Shown: positions 37,525 through 47,066, counted from the first letter of the stretch. The stretch: DNA of 64,000 bases from Hoeflea_A sp965249925 (GCA_965249925.1 OZ252260.1:7564001-7628000), one strand, 5' to 3'. Notes: generated by a model not told the origin, from the sequence alone. Program-made: numbers and translations.

Positions 37525-38615
37525 TGAGGAAATCGACCGAATACAAGATAACGGCCATACGCGACTGGCTTGACCGAACGCTTGAGACAGCCGAACCCGG
37601 CGACAGATTGCCGAGCGTCAAGGCTATCATGCGCCAGTTCGGCACCGCACAGCGCACGGTGCATCATGCGCTGCGACCGGCCGTCGACGCGGGCCGCCTT
37701 CAGGCACGACCAGGAGCCGGCCTCAGGGTTTGCGATCCTGACCGGCAGATTGCCGCGGACGACTGGGAGGGCGACCTACTGGTCCTCTATCGAATTTCAG
37801 ATAGCCGACTGGCCCGCAGTGTATTGCAGGAAATGGATCTACGATTGAAATCGCGCGGTCTAAAGATCCTGCAGATCGGGTATTCGAGCGAAGCGCAGGC
37901 ATTGGATATTCTTCGTCGTATCGGGCGCTACAAGGCTTGCCTGATCCAGATTCACTTCGAAGTGATTTCCATCGCGTTTCTGGCGGCCCTGCGACAGTGC
38001 GCTCGGCATATCATCGTCGACGGCGTATCGGCGGTCGGCATCGATGCCGATGCGATCGGAACGAACTGGCGTGAAGCGCTGTCGGTTGCCTTCAGAACGC
38101 TTCAGCAAAAAGGCCACAAACGCATCGGCTTTCTGACGTCGGCTCACGAAGCCCGTCAGATTTCCATGGCGCGTCGCGAATTTCGACTGCTGTGCCGCTG
38201 GCTGCCGGACCCGACCCAGGGCCATCTGATCGAAATCGACAAACTGCCGGGTGCGATTCAGATCGACGATATCAAATCGGCGCTCGGGCCATTGCGCAAT
38301 CCGACGGGCGGTCTGCCTTTTAGTGCGCTGATTGCCTGGGGTATCGTTGAGGGGTTTGTTCTGGAGCGCGCGCTGACCGACCTTGGCGAGGAGATCGGAA
38401 ACACACTAAGCGTCATCCTTCTGGGAAGCACCGACTTCGCATCTGAACACATCAACCGCTTCGATGTGATCGGCAACAGCCACCTGCAAAAGCTGGATGT
38501 GTTCGAACAGGTCATCAGCCGGCGTATCGCGCTCAGCAAAGCCCCGCCGCGTGTTCACTATCTGAATATCGACCAGGTCTTGCACGGCAGCGTCGTATCG
38601 ATCGACTCGCTATGA
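37524..38615 (+). CDS. GntR-type HTH regulator with LacI-like ligand-binding domain
   Basis: A 363-residue transcription factor. N-terminal winged helix-turn-helix of GntR kind ('GDRLPSVKAIMRQFGTAQRT', 'VHHALRPAVDAGRLQARPGA'). Residues about 90-360 resemble the periplasmic-binding-protein fold of LacI/GalR regulators ('TLQQKGHKRIGFLTSAHEAR', 'FSALIAWGIVEGFVLERALT', 'SVILLGSTDF'). It likely senses a sugar and controls the adjacent transport and catabolic operon; repeated ATTATACTCAAA boxes flank both its own start and the next gene. Confidence 0.85.
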   Translation: MRKSTEYKITAIRDWLDRTLETAEPGDRLPSVKAIMRQFGTAQRTVHHALRPAVDAGRLQARPGAGLRVCDPDRQIAADDWEGDLLVLYRISDSRLARSVLQEMDLRLKSRGLKILQIGYSSEAQALDILRRIGRYKACLIQIHFEVISIAFLAALRQCARHIIVDGVSAVGIDADAIGTNWREALSVAFRTLQQKGHKRIGFLTSAHEARQISMARREFRLLCRWLPDPTQGHLIEIDKLPGAIQIDDIKSALGPLRNPTGGLPFSALIAWGIVEGFVLERALTDLGEEIGNTLSVILLGSTDFASEHINRFDVIGNSHLQKLDVFEQVISRRIALSKAPPRVHYLNIDQVLHGSVVSIDSL

Positions 38616-38624
38616 GTACAAGAC

Positions 38625-38650
38625 GCATTGTATCCAATATTATACTCAAA
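38625..38650 (+). promoter_or_regulatory. Repeat boxes before the oxidoreductase gene (probable operator)
   Basis: GCATTGTATCCAA (38625-38637) followed by ATTATACTCAAA (38639-38650), closely matching the two boxes before the regulator gene. Located 36-61 bp upstream of the oxidoreductase start, in the likely promoter of the sulfated-sugar operon. Confidence 0.55.
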
Positions 38651-38685
38651 TAGCCTGTTGCCGACATGGGGTTTCGGAGTCCTCG

Positions 38686-39948
38686 ATGCTGCAACAGCGG
38701 CCGCACGGCGAATCCATCGGTGTTGCCATCATTGGCGCTGGAGAACGCGGCGTATACTACATCGGCGCGCGCATGGCGGAGCTCGCAACCGAGACGGGAT
38801 TCCGGATCATCGGCGTCCATGACCGGCTCGAAGACCGTGCGAGGCTCGCCGCGAAACACCTGAACAGCGTTTACGGCGACTTGGGAATCGACCATCGGGT
38901 CGCGGCCTATGACGGCATGGAAGCCGTCATCAACGATCCGTCAGTCGACCTTGTGATCGTCACCACCCACACCGATTCCCACCGCGAACCGGTGGAGATC
39001 GCTGCCCGGGCCGGCAAACGAATTTATCTCGACAAGCCCATCGCCGTCACCCTTGTCGACGCCCGTGCGATCCTGACGGCCGAAAGCGACGGGCGCCAAC
39101 CGATCATGATGGGTTTCACCCGGCGTTATGAGAAATCCTGGATCGAAGCGGTCAGGATGGCGCACGAAAATGCGATTGGAAAACCCCGCATGATCCTGTT
39201 GCGGTCCGTCATACCCTATACGCGCTACCTTCAGCTCTGGCACCGCGATCAGAAGAAATCCGGCGGCGCGATCAACGACAAATGTTCGCATCATTTCGAC
39301 GTGCTCAACTGGATCACCGGATGCAAACCGGTGACGGTTTCCGCCATCGGCGGACGCAGCGGTATATTCGCGCCCGATCCCACCGCACCCGAACGCTGCA
39401 GCGAGTGCGCGCGCGATTGTCCGTATCGCCGACACGAGACGCTTGTCGACCGTTTCGAAGGAGTCGGCCGCGTCGCCAATGAAAGCTGGACCACCGCAAT
39501 CCGGGTGGAAGATCGCAACGATAACTGCGTCTATCTGCCGGGCGCCAACATCGATGATCACGCGATCATCTCGGTGGCTTATGAAAACGGTGTCTCAGCC
39601 TGCATCTTCTTTTCGATTTTCGGACCATGGGCCGACGATCAGGAAACGCTCGAAATCGTCGGCTCCTCCGGCCGCCTGCGCATGGAGCGCCACTCCGGAA
39701 CCATTGATCTGGTCGCCGATCACGGCCATCGCAGCGAAACCATTTGCTTTGCCAATCCGGACCGCTCCTCAACGCATTTTGGCGCGGACCTTGAAATCGT
39801 CCGCACCATGCGGCGCTTCTGCGATGGGGTAGAGCCGCCGGTCGGCCCACAGGACGGGCTCAACTCGCTGTCTATGGTGCAAGCGGCGTTACGGTCGCTG
39901 CGCAATGGCGGTGTTCCGGTCTCGCCTCAAACGGTGGGAGACGATTGA
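38686..39948 (+). CDS. Gfo/Idh/MocA family oxidoreductase
   Basis: A 420-residue NAD(P)-dependent sugar or inositol dehydrogenase. Rossmann fold at the start ('VAIIGAGERGVYYIGARMAE'), the family's catalytic lysine motif as 'YLDKPIAVT', and a helix with 'NDKCSHHFDVLNWITG' near the active site. Unusual is a cysteine-rich insert 'PERCSECARDCPYRR' that could bind metal; related oxidoreductases acting on glycans also carry it. First gene of the operon; its TGA overlaps the next ATG by one base. Substrate is probably the desulfated or sulfated sugar taken up by the transporter (inference). Confidence 0.88.
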   Translation: MLQQRPHGESIGVAIIGAGERGVYYIGARMAELATETGFRIIGVHDRLEDRARLAAKHLNSVYGDLGIDHRVAAYDGMEAVINDPSVDLVIVTTHTDSHREPVEIAARAGKRIYLDKPIAVTLVDARAILTAESDGRQPIMMGFTRRYEKSWIEAVRMAHENAIGKPRMILLRSVIPYTRYLQLWHRDQKKSGGAINDKCSHHFDVLNWITGCKPVTVSAIGGRSGIFAPDPTAPERCSECARDCPYRRHETLVDRFEGVGRVANESWTTAIRVEDRNDNCVYLPGANIDDHAIISVAYENGVSACIFFSIFGPWADDQETLEIVGSSGRLRMERHSGTIDLVADHGHRSETICFANPDRSSTHFGADLEIVRTMRRFCDGVEPPVGPQDGLNSLSMVQAALRSLRNGGVPVSPQTVGDD

Positions 39949-41498
39949 TGCCGGATCGCCTACCCGAACGCCTGACGCCGCTCGCCGCCAGCCTCGGCCT
40001 GCAGCCACTGTTTGGCGACATCCACAACCATTGCGCCCTGTCCTATGGACACGGATCCCTGCAGGACGCACTGGAACGGGCGCGCCTTCAGCTGGATTTC
40101 GTCTCGGTGACGGGCCACGCCGACTGGCCTGACATGCCCCTCGACGAACCTTCCATCGCCCACATCGTCGATTTTCACCAAAAGGGATTCGCCCGGCTCA
40201 AAGCCGGTTGGGCCGACCATTTCGAGACCCTGAGGCACTACGAGGAGCCGGGCCGGTTCTCGGTTTTTCCCGGCTATGAAATCCATTCCTTTGCCCATGG
40301 CGACTACACGATCGTCTATGCCGATCTGGAAACCGCGGATGTGGTGCTGGCGGACAGCCCGTCGGCCCTGAAGGCCGGGCTGCGCGTCGCCAACGGCGAC
40401 CGCGCCTTCGCCTTCCCGCACCACATCGGTTACCGCCACGGCGCGCGCGGCATCAATTGGGAGAGCTTTGATCCGGACCTGTCGCCATTCGTCGAGATGT
40501 TTTCCATGCATGGCTGTGCCGAAGCTTCGGAAACCGACCGACCCTATCTCCACTCCATGGGTCCTGTGGACGGCCACTCAACCATGCGCGCCGGGCTGCA
40601 CCGGGGCACCCGCTTCGGCATCGTGGCAAACACCGATCATCACAGCGGGTTTCCGGGATCATACGGTCACGGCAGGATGGCGGCCTATTGCGAGAACCGC
40701 GACCGCGAGGCCGTCTGGCGAGCGTTTCGGAAGCGTCGCACCAACGCGCTGACCGGCGATAACACCCACCTGCTGACTGCCGTCGGCGACACGATCCAGG
40801 GCGGAACGGTCGAACCGTCGCACGATGCGAAGCTTCAAATCGAAGCCGTGGCCGGCGGCTTCATCGATCACCTGGACATCATCAAGAACGGCCGGCTGTT
40901 CGATCGTCTGTCGCCGGACCTCTCTCCCTCGACCATCGGCAACGATGTCTGGGAAACCGTGCTTTACGTAGAACTGGGCTGGGGCGCCCGGCACCGTGCC
41001 CACGACTGGACCGGCACGCTGAGGCTGGTGGGCGCTTCGATCGAGGCCGTCGAACCTCGGTTTCGTGGACCGGAGGTCGTCTCGCCGCTTGAGGGGACCG
41101 ACAGCGGCCATGCTTTGCCGAAACTGACGGCGGACGGCGACACGATCAGCTTTGCCGTCACCGCGGAGGCCAATCCAAACAATGTGACCGCCGCCACCCA
41201 GGGCTTCGCCCTGCGTTTGCGGGCATCCAGCGATGCCCTGTTGCGCGCCGAGCTCAACGGATCAGCGCTGCGCATTCCGCTTTCACGGCTTTACGAGGGC
41301 GCACTGACCGGCAATCTCGGTCCCATCGACTCCCCGGCCTATCGATTCCATCAGTTGCCGCATCCGCACCAGTGGCAGTTGCAGGCCAGTGTCTCGCTCG
41401 GCGGGCTAGAACCCGGAGACACGGTCTATACCCGCCTCACCCAGCGAGACGGCCAGATGGCCTGGTCGTCGCCGATCTTCTGCGGAGCGCATTCATGA
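39948..41498 (+). CDS. PHP-like / DUF3604 metal-dependent hydrolase-like protein
   Basis: A 516-residue protein with a PHP-type metal site pattern: 'FGDIHNHCALSYGHGSLQDA', 'DFVSVTGHADW', 'GYEIHSFAHGDYTIVYAD', 'FPHHIGYRHG', 'VANTDHHSG'. DUF3604 proteins occur next to sulfatases and sugar catabolic genes; the reaction is not established. No signal peptide, so cytoplasmic. Its start overlaps the previous stop (TGATG), showing tight coupling. The last 130 residues form a separate beta-rich domain. Confidence 0.8.
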   Translation: MPDRLPERLTPLAASLGLQPLFGDIHNHCALSYGHGSLQDALERARLQLDFVSVTGHADWPDMPLDEPSIAHIVDFHQKGFARLKAGWADHFETLRHYEEPGRFSVFPGYEIHSFAHGDYTIVYADLETADVVLADSPSALKAGLRVANGDRAFAFPHHIGYRHGARGINWESFDPDLSPFVEMFSMHGCAEASETDRPYLHSMGPVDGHSTMRAGLHRGTRFGIVANTDHHSGFPGSYGHGRMAAYCENRDREAVWRAFRKRRTNALTGDNTHLLTAVGDTIQGGTVEPSHDAKLQIEAVAGGFIDHLDIIKNGRLFDRLSPDLSPSTIGNDVWETVLYVELGWGARHRAHDWTGTLRLVGASIEAVEPRFRGPEVVSPLEGTDSGHALPKLTADGDTISFAVTAEANPNNVTAATQGFALRLRASSDALLRAELNGSALRIPLSRLYEGALTGNLGPIDSPAYRFHQLPHPHQWQLQASVSLGGLEPGDTVYTRLTQRDGQMAWSSPIFCGAHS

Positions 41499-41536
41499 TA
41501 CCCGCACCGTCAATACTCAACCAAGGAGGAAAACTC

Positions 41537-42799
41537 ATGAAAACATTACCGACAATTGGCGCAGCCCTCGTCGCGACACTGCTGGCGGGCGCCGCCTGGG
41601 CCGCGGACTTGACCATTGTCCACGGCTCGGTTGGTCGCGACCAGGAGATCCTGCGCAAGCAACTCGACAAATTCGAAGCCGAAACCGGTCACACAGTCAC
41701 CATCGTTTCCATGCCGGAATCGACCACCGACCAGTTTGGCCAGTACAAGCTGTGGCTTGCAGCGCAATCCAGCGATATTGACGTCTATCGTCTTGACGTC
41801 ATCTGGGCCCCGCAGATCGCCACGCATTTCATCGACCTCAACCCCCATATCGAGGACATCAGGGCCGACTACATACCGGCGGCGCTGGAAAGCCAGACCG
41901 TGGACGGCAAGCTTGTGGGGCTGCCCATGTTCCTCGGCGCTCCCGCGCTGTATTACCGCGCGGACCTGCTCGAGAAACACGGCGAGGCCGTCCCAACCAC
42001 TTGGCAGGAAATGACCGCGACCGCCAAGAAGATCATGGACGCCGAACGGGCCGCCGGCAACGAAGACATGCTGGGCTTCGTGTTCCAGGGAGCCGCCTAT
42101 GAGGGTCTGACCTGCAACGCCCAGGAATGGATCGCCAGCTTCGGCGGTGGACGCATCGTCGAAAACGACGGCACCATCGGTATCAACAATCCGAAGGCCG
42201 CCGAAGCGCTGACGCTCGCCGCATCCTGGGTTGGCGACATCGCGCCCGAGGGTGTGCTCAATTATAAAGAAGAAGATGCTCGCGGGGTGTTCCAGTCCGG
42301 CAATTCGGTGTTCATGCGCAACTGGAACTACGCCTATGCGCTTGCCGCAGGCGATGACAGCGCCGTCAAGGGCAAGTTCGGCGTGACAACCCTGCCGACC
42401 GGTGGAGACGGCGGCGAATCCGCGGCAACACTGGGTGGTTGGCACCTCGGCGTTTCCAAGTATTCGGAGAACCAGCCGGAGGCAATCGAACTGGTGAAGT
42501 TCCTCAACAACTATGAAAACCAGAAGGAACGCGCTATCGTCACCTCGCGTCCACCCACTCTGAGCGCGGTCTACACCGATCCGGACGTCGCCAAAGAACA
42601 GGAGTTCATTCCGTTATGGAAACCTGTTGTTGACAACGCGCTACCACGTCCTTCGGCCGCCACCAAGCGACAGTACAACGAAGTCTCTTCTGAGTTCTGG
42701 ACGGCGGTACACAACACCCTGTCCGGCAATGGCACGGCTGAAGAAAACCTCGCCATGCTGGAAGCCAAGCTTAAGCGTCTCAAGGGCTCTGCCTGGTAA
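41537..42799 (+). CDS. Sugar ABC transporter substrate-binding protein
   Basis: A 420-residue family 1 extracellular solute-binding protein. Signal peptide MKTLPTIGAALVATLLAGAA, with cleavage near 'AWA-AD'. Typical segments: 'ITIV'-like first strand 'LTIVHGSVGRDQEILRKQLD', 'LPMFLGAPALYYRADLLEKH', 'GVFQSGNSVFMRNWNYAY', 'GGWHLGVSKYSENQPEAIEL'. A perfect AAGGAGG sits before ATG 41537. The stop codon lies in a small hairpin (GCCTG-GTAAG-CAGGC), common where the binding protein is made in excess over the permeases. Delivers its sugar to the two permeases downstream. Confidence 0.94.
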   Translation: MKTLPTIGAALVATLLAGAAWAADLTIVHGSVGRDQEILRKQLDKFEAETGHTVTIVSMPESTTDQFGQYKLWLAAQSSDIDVYRLDVIWAPQIATHFIDLNPHIEDIRADYIPAALESQTVDGKLVGLPMFLGAPALYYRADLLEKHGEAVPTTWQEMTATAKKIMDAERAAGNEDMLGFVFQGAAYEGLTCNAQEWIASFGGGRIVENDGTIGINNPKAAEALTLAASWVGDIAPEGVLNYKEEDARGVFQSGNSVFMRNWNYAYALAAGDDSAVKGKFGVTTLPTGGDGGESAATLGGWHLGVSKYSENQPEAIELVKFLNNYENQKERAIVTSRPPTLSAVYTDPDVAKEQEFIPLWKPVVDNALPRPSAATKRQYNEVSSEFWTAVHNTLSGNGTAEENLAMLEAKLKRLKGSAW

Positions 42800-42817
42800 G
42801 CAGGCGGTCGGCGACCC

Positions 42818-43801
42818 GTGGATGCAGCCACCGGGGAGGTGCGGCGGACCGCACCCGTGAGCACGGGACAACGCAAGTCCCGCCTGTCGCGGGAGCGAAT
42901 CCTCTCCGCGTGGCTCTTCGTCGCGCCGATGCTGATCGTTCTGGCCTGTGTCGCGCTCTACCCGCTCTATCGCACCATCTATTTCGGTTTCACCGATGCC
43001 TCGCTCGATCTGATCGGCGAGGCAAGGTGGATTGGTTTCCGCAATTACCTTGAATATGTCGATTACGGAAACGGCACGGGTGAGTATTTCGGCCTGCTTG
43101 TGGATGCGCGCTGGTGGCGCTCGGTTTTCAACACGGTGTTGTTTTCCGTCGTCTCTGTCTCTTTCGAGACGCTCTTTGGTCTGATCATCGCCCTGGTGCT
43201 CAACCAGCGCTTCCCCGGCCGCGCCATCGTCCGCGCCGCGGTTCTCATCCCCTGGGCCATCCCGACCATCGTTTCCGCTAGGATGTGGGCGTGGATGATG
43301 CACGACCAGTTCGGCATCCTCAATGACATGCTCGAACGTCTGCACATCATTTCCGAGCCGATCGCCTGGACCGCATCGCCGCAAACGGCGATGATCGCCG
43401 TGCTCATCGTCGATATCTGGAAGACCACGCCTTTCATGGCGCTGCTGATCCTCGCCGGCCTGCAGATGGTGCCGAACGACATCTATGAAGCAGCCCGCCT
43501 CGATGGCGTGCCGCCGTTCCGGCTTTTCCGCAAGGTGACCCTGCCGCTGATCATGCCGGCGATTCTGGTTGCCGTCGTATTTCGCGCGCTGGATGCGTTG
43601 CGGGTTTTCGACATTATCTACGTATTGACCCCGAATACCGACGCCACCCGCTCGATGTCGGTCTTCGCCCGCGAAAACCTCTTCGACTACGATCGCTTCG
43701 CCTATGGATCGGCGGCTTCCACACTGCTGTTCCTGGTGATTGCCCTGATCACCATCAGCTTCATCTACGCAACCCGCATGGATCTCGAAGGGAAGGACTG
43801 A
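42818..43801 (+). CDS. Sugar ABC transporter permease (MalF-like)
   Basis: A 327-residue inner-membrane protein with six predicted helices. The cytoplasmic EAA loop reads 'YEAARLDGVPPFRLFRKVTL'. The first helix is 'AWLFVAPMLIVLACVALYPL' after a charged N-terminus of about 30 residues. GTG start at 42818; a later GTG (MSTGQRKS) is possible. One base separates its stop from the next ATG. Confidence 0.93.
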   Translation: MDAATGEVRRTAPVSTGQRKSRLSRERILSAWLFVAPMLIVLACVALYPLYRTIYFGFTDASLDLIGEARWIGFRNYLEYVDYGNGTGEYFGLLVDARWWRSVFNTVLFSVVSVSFETLFGLIIALVLNQRFPGRAIVRAAVLIPWAIPTIVSARMWAWMMHDQFGILNDMLERLHIISEPIAWTASPQTAMIAVLIVDIWKTTPFMALLILAGLQMVPNDIYEAARLDGVPPFRLFRKVTLPLIMPAILVAVVFRALDALRVFDIIYVLTPNTDATRSMSVFARENLFDYDRFAYGSAASTLLFLVIALITISFIYATRMDLEGKD

Positions 43802-43802
43802 C

Positions 43803-44630
43803 ATGCCCCAATGGATCAAGGGTGTCGGATTTTACGCGCTCGTCGGCCTGATCGTCCTGCAGGCCATATTCCCGTTCTACTACGCAATCCTGACCTCCCT
43901 GGAGGATGGCCAGGCGTTGTTTGAGGTGAACTATCTGCCTGCCACGTTTGATCTGTCGAACTACCGCTCGATGCTGTCGGACGGTGTTTTCGGCCGTCAG
44001 ATTCTCAATTCGGTTTTTGTCGCGACCGTGGTCGTTCTGCTCTCGTTGCTGCTGGCTGTCACGGCCTCCTATGCCCTCTCACGCATTCGTTTCCGCGGCC
44101 GCGGGCTGATGCTCCTGACCATCCTGTCCGTCTCGATGTTTCCGCAGATCGCCGTTTTGTCGGGTCTGTTCGAACTGATCCGTGCGTTCGGTCTGTTCAA
44201 CTCTCTTTGGGCCCTTGTATTCTCCTATATGATTTTCACGCTGCCGTTCACCGTCTGGGTTCTGACAACCTTCATGCGCGCCTTGCCGGTGGAAATAGAA
44301 GAGGCTGCGATCATGGACGGCGCATCATCCATGACCATCATCCGCCGGGTGTTCCTGCCGCTGATGTGGCCTGCCATGGTGACGACCGGTTTGCTGGCGT
44401 TCATTCACGCCTGGAACGAATTCCTGTTTGCACTCACCTTCCTGTCAACTGACAGCCAGCGGACCGTTCCGGTCGCCATCGCGCTGATTTCGGGGCGCAG
44501 CGAGTTCGAAGTGCCGTGGGGCAACATCATGGCTGCTTCGGTCATCGTCACCCTGCCCCTCGTGGCACTCGTGCTGGTATTCCAACGCAAGATCGTCTCC
44601 GGCCTGACAGCCGGCGCGGTGAAGGGATAG
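43803..44630 (+). CDS. Sugar ABC transporter permease (MalG-like)
   Basis: A 275-residue inner-membrane protein, six helices, EAA loop 'EIEEAAIMDGASSMTIIRRV' followed by 'FLPLMWPAMVTTGLLAF', and 'WNEFLFALTF' as in MalG-type partners. It would form the heterodimeric pore with the preceding permease. The ATPase gene starts four bases after its stop. Confidence 0.94.
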   Translation: MPQWIKGVGFYALVGLIVLQAIFPFYYAILTSLEDGQALFEVNYLPATFDLSNYRSMLSDGVFGRQILNSVFVATVVVLLSLLLAVTASYALSRIRFRGRGLMLLTILSVSMFPQIAVLSGLFELIRAFGLFNSLWALVFSYMIFTLPFTVWVLTTFMRALPVEIEEAAIMDGASSMTIIRRVFLPLMWPAMVTTGLLAFIHAWNEFLFALTFLSTDSQRTVPVAIALISGRSEFEVPWGNIMAASVIVTLPLVALVLVFQRKIVSGLTAGAVKG

Positions 44631-44634
44631 GCCC

Positions 44635-45666
44635 ATGGCTTCGGTCGAGCTGATCGCCGTCTGCAAGTCATTCGGCAGCGTCGAGGTCCTTCGAGACGTC
44701 GGTCTCTCGCTGGACAGGGGCGAGTTCGTCGTCTTCGTCGGCCCGTCCGGATGTGGCAAATCCACATTGCTGCGGGTGATCGCCGGGCTGGAGGACATCA
44801 CGTCTGGCGAATTGCTGATTGACGGCCAACGCATGAATGACGTGCTGCCGGCCAAGCGCGGAATTTCGATGGTCTTCCAGAGCTATGCGCTCTATCCGCA
44901 CATGACCGTTTACGAAAACATGGCTTTCGGGCTCGAGCAGGCAAAGCTGTCGGCGGACGCGATTCGCGACCGGGTCCGTCAGGCCGCCGACATGCTGCAG
45001 ATAACCCCCTATCTGGAGCGCAAGCCCCGGCAGTTATCAGGCGGCCAGCGTCAGCGCGTCGCCATCGGCCGGGCGATTTCACGCCAACCGCGGGTTTTCC
45101 TGTTTGACGAGCCGCTCTCCAATCTCGACGCGGCACTGCGCGTCGATACCCGGCTGGAGATCGCGGCGCTGCACCGGAGGCTGCCCGATACGACGATGGT
45201 CTACGTAACACACGATCAAGTGGAAGCCATGACATTGGCCGACCGCATCGTCGTCCTCAACCACGGTCGGGTCGAGCAAGTCGGCACGCCGATGGAGCTT
45301 TACGAAAACCCGGCCTCGCAATTCGTCGCAGGCTTCATCGGCAGCCCGCGCATGAACTTCATTTCCGGCGAGATTCCCGAGAACGCGGGTGCTGCGGTTT
45401 GCGGCGTACGGCCCGAGCACATCGCCCTGTCGAACGACGGCGGAACCTGGTCCGGTGTGGTCACGCTGATCGAGGCGCTCGGAAGCGACACCTACATTCA
45501 TGTCGCCACCGAAAAGGCGGGCACCGTCAACGTGCGCATCGGCGGCCAACGACGCGTCAAGGAAGGCGACACGGTCGCACTGACGCCTGACCCCGATGCA
45601 CTGCATTTCTTCGACGGCAGCGGCAAACCGCTCAACACCAACAAAGCCAAACAGACTGCGTCATGA
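44635..45666 (+). CDS. Sugar ABC transporter ATP-binding protein (UgpC/MsmK type)
   Basis: A 343-residue ATPase: Walker A 'GPSGCGKST', Q-loop 'SMVFQSYALYPHMTVYENMA', signature 'LSGGQRQRVAIGRAISR', Walker B 'VFLFDEPLSNLD', H-loop 'YVTHDQVEAMTLADR'. The C-terminal about 100 residues form the TOBE/OB regulatory domain ('CGVRPEHIALSNDGGTWSGV'). Drives uptake by the two permeases encoded upstream. The final ATGA overlaps the sulfatase start, so the operon continues. Confidence 0.95.
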   Translation: MASVELIAVCKSFGSVEVLRDVGLSLDRGEFVVFVGPSGCGKSTLLRVIAGLEDITSGELLIDGQRMNDVLPAKRGISMVFQSYALYPHMTVYENMAFGLEQAKLSADAIRDRVRQAADMLQITPYLERKPRQLSGGQRQRVAIGRAISRQPRVFLFDEPLSNLDAALRVDTRLEIAALHRRLPDTTMVYVTHDQVEAMTLADRIVVLNHGRVEQVGTPMELYENPASQFVAGFIGSPRMNFISGEIPENAGAAVCGVRPEHIALSNDGGTWSGVVTLIEALGSDTYIHVATEKAGTVNVRIGGQRRVKEGDTVALTPDPDALHFFDGSGKPLNTNKAKQTAS

Positions 45667-47066
45667 ACAAAAATATCCTGCTGATCATTGCCGACGATCT
45701 TGGCCTTATGGCCGGCTGTTATGGTGACCGGCACATCCAAACACCGAACATCGACTCCCTGGCCGCAACCGGCACCCGGTTCGACATGGCCTTCACCAGC
45801 ACCGCGTCCTGTTCGGCCAGCCGATCGGTGATCTATTCCGGCCTTCATGCCCACGAGAATGGCCAATACGGCCTGCACCACGACAACCACCACTTCATGA
45901 CATTCAGTCATGTGGAAACCGCGCCGGCGCTTTTGGACCGGCTTGGATACCTTACCGGCATCATCGGCAAGGTGCATGTCGGACCGCCTGAGGTTTATCC
46001 GTGGCACCAGCGCCAGGAAAGCCAAACCCGCGACGTTGATTGGGTCGCCGCGCAGGCGAAGGCTTTTCTGCAGGTCGCAGCGGACCGTCACCAGTCGTTT
46101 TTTCTGACGATCGGGTTCATCGATCCGCACCGGGACTCGACGCGCGATGGATTTGGCAATCGCACCTTCGACCAAGACACCAGAGAGATGAGGTTTTCGG
46201 AAGACCAGGTCGCTGTGCCTGCGTTTTTAACCGATTTGCCGGAGGTGCGTCATGAACTGGCGCAGTATTATCAGTCGGTTTACCGGCTTGATCGTGGCGT
46301 CGGGCTTGTCCTTCGGCAATTGGAAGCAAGCGGGATCGCCGACCAAACCCTGGTCGTTTTCCTGAGTGACAACGGCGCGCCGTTCCTGAACTCCAAAACC
46401 ACACTCTACGACGCCGGCGTCCATTTGCCGCTGCTCATTCGCGCACCTGGCGTCCGGCCCGGCATAGCAAATCCCAATCTCGTCTCCTTTACCGACATCC
46501 TGCCGACCATGCTCGATTGGGCCGGAGCCAAGCCCGAGGCGTCACCACGCAAGGGACGCTCGCTGCTGCCGATCATGGCGGAAGAAACGTTGCTCGATGA
46601 TTGGCAGATGGTTTTCGGATCCCATACGTTTCACGAGATCACCAACTATTATCCGACACGTTTCCTGCGCACATCCCGATTCAAGTACCATCGCAATATC
46701 GCCTGGCAGTTGGATTTTCCCTTTTCCGCCGATCTCTACGGTTCATGGTCATGGGAGGGCATGCGCAACCGGCAACCGGTTCGCATCGGCCAGCGCATGC
46801 TCAAGGACTACGTCCGTCGGCCCGCCGAGGAACTGTATGATCTGGTCGAGGACCCGCACGAGGTTCGAAATTTGGCCGGCGATCCGGCCCATCAGGAAAA
46901 TCTATGTGTCTTTCGTGAGAAAATGATGGAATGGCAGATGTCCACCAGGGACCCGTGGCTTTATCGCGATGGCGTTTCACAAAGAGCTATCCAGCATCAC
47001 ATGGATGCCGGAATGCGTGTGCCGTACCGCTTTGATTTCGATCCGGACAATCCCGGCAACCGGTGA
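45663..47066 (+). CDS. Type I sulfatase (formylglycine-dependent, CSASR variant)
   Basis: A 467-residue arylsulfatase-fold enzyme. Metal residues in 'LLIIADDLG' (D11, D12) and 'VVFLSDNGAPF'. The residue converted to formylglycine is C50 in C-S-A-S-R; the usual motif is C-x-P-x-R, and the alanine form is seen in the heparan N-sulfatase-like subgroup. 'LGYLTGIIGKVHVG' carries the active-site Lys and His. No signal peptide, so it acts in the cytoplasm after import, unlike most secreted sulfatases. It requires a formylglycine-generating enzyme, which is not in the window. Start overlaps the ATPase stop (ATGA). Likely removes sulfate from the sugar imported by the adjacent ABC system. Confidence 0.93.
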   Translation: MNKNILLIIADDLGLMAGCYGDRHIQTPNIDSLAATGTRFDMAFTSTASCSASRSVIYSGLHAHENGQYGLHHDNHHFMTFSHVETAPALLDRLGYLTGIIGKVHVGPPEVYPWHQRQESQTRDVDWVAAQAKAFLQVAADRHQSFFLTIGFIDPHRDSTRDGFGNRTFDQDTREMRFSEDQVAVPAFLTDLPEVRHELAQYYQSVYRLDRGVGLVLRQLEASGIADQTLVVFLSDNGAPFLNSKTTLYDAGVHLPLLIRAPGVRPGIANPNLVSFTDILPTMLDWAGAKPEASPRKGRSLLPIMAEETLLDDWQMVFGSHTFHEITNYYPTRFLRTSRFKYHRNIAWQLDFPFSADLYGSWSWEGMRNRQPVRIGQRMLKDYVRRPAEELYDLVEDPHEVRNLAGDPAHQENLCVFREKMMEWQMSTRDPWLYRDGVSQRAIQHHMDAGMRVPYRFDFDPDNPGNR

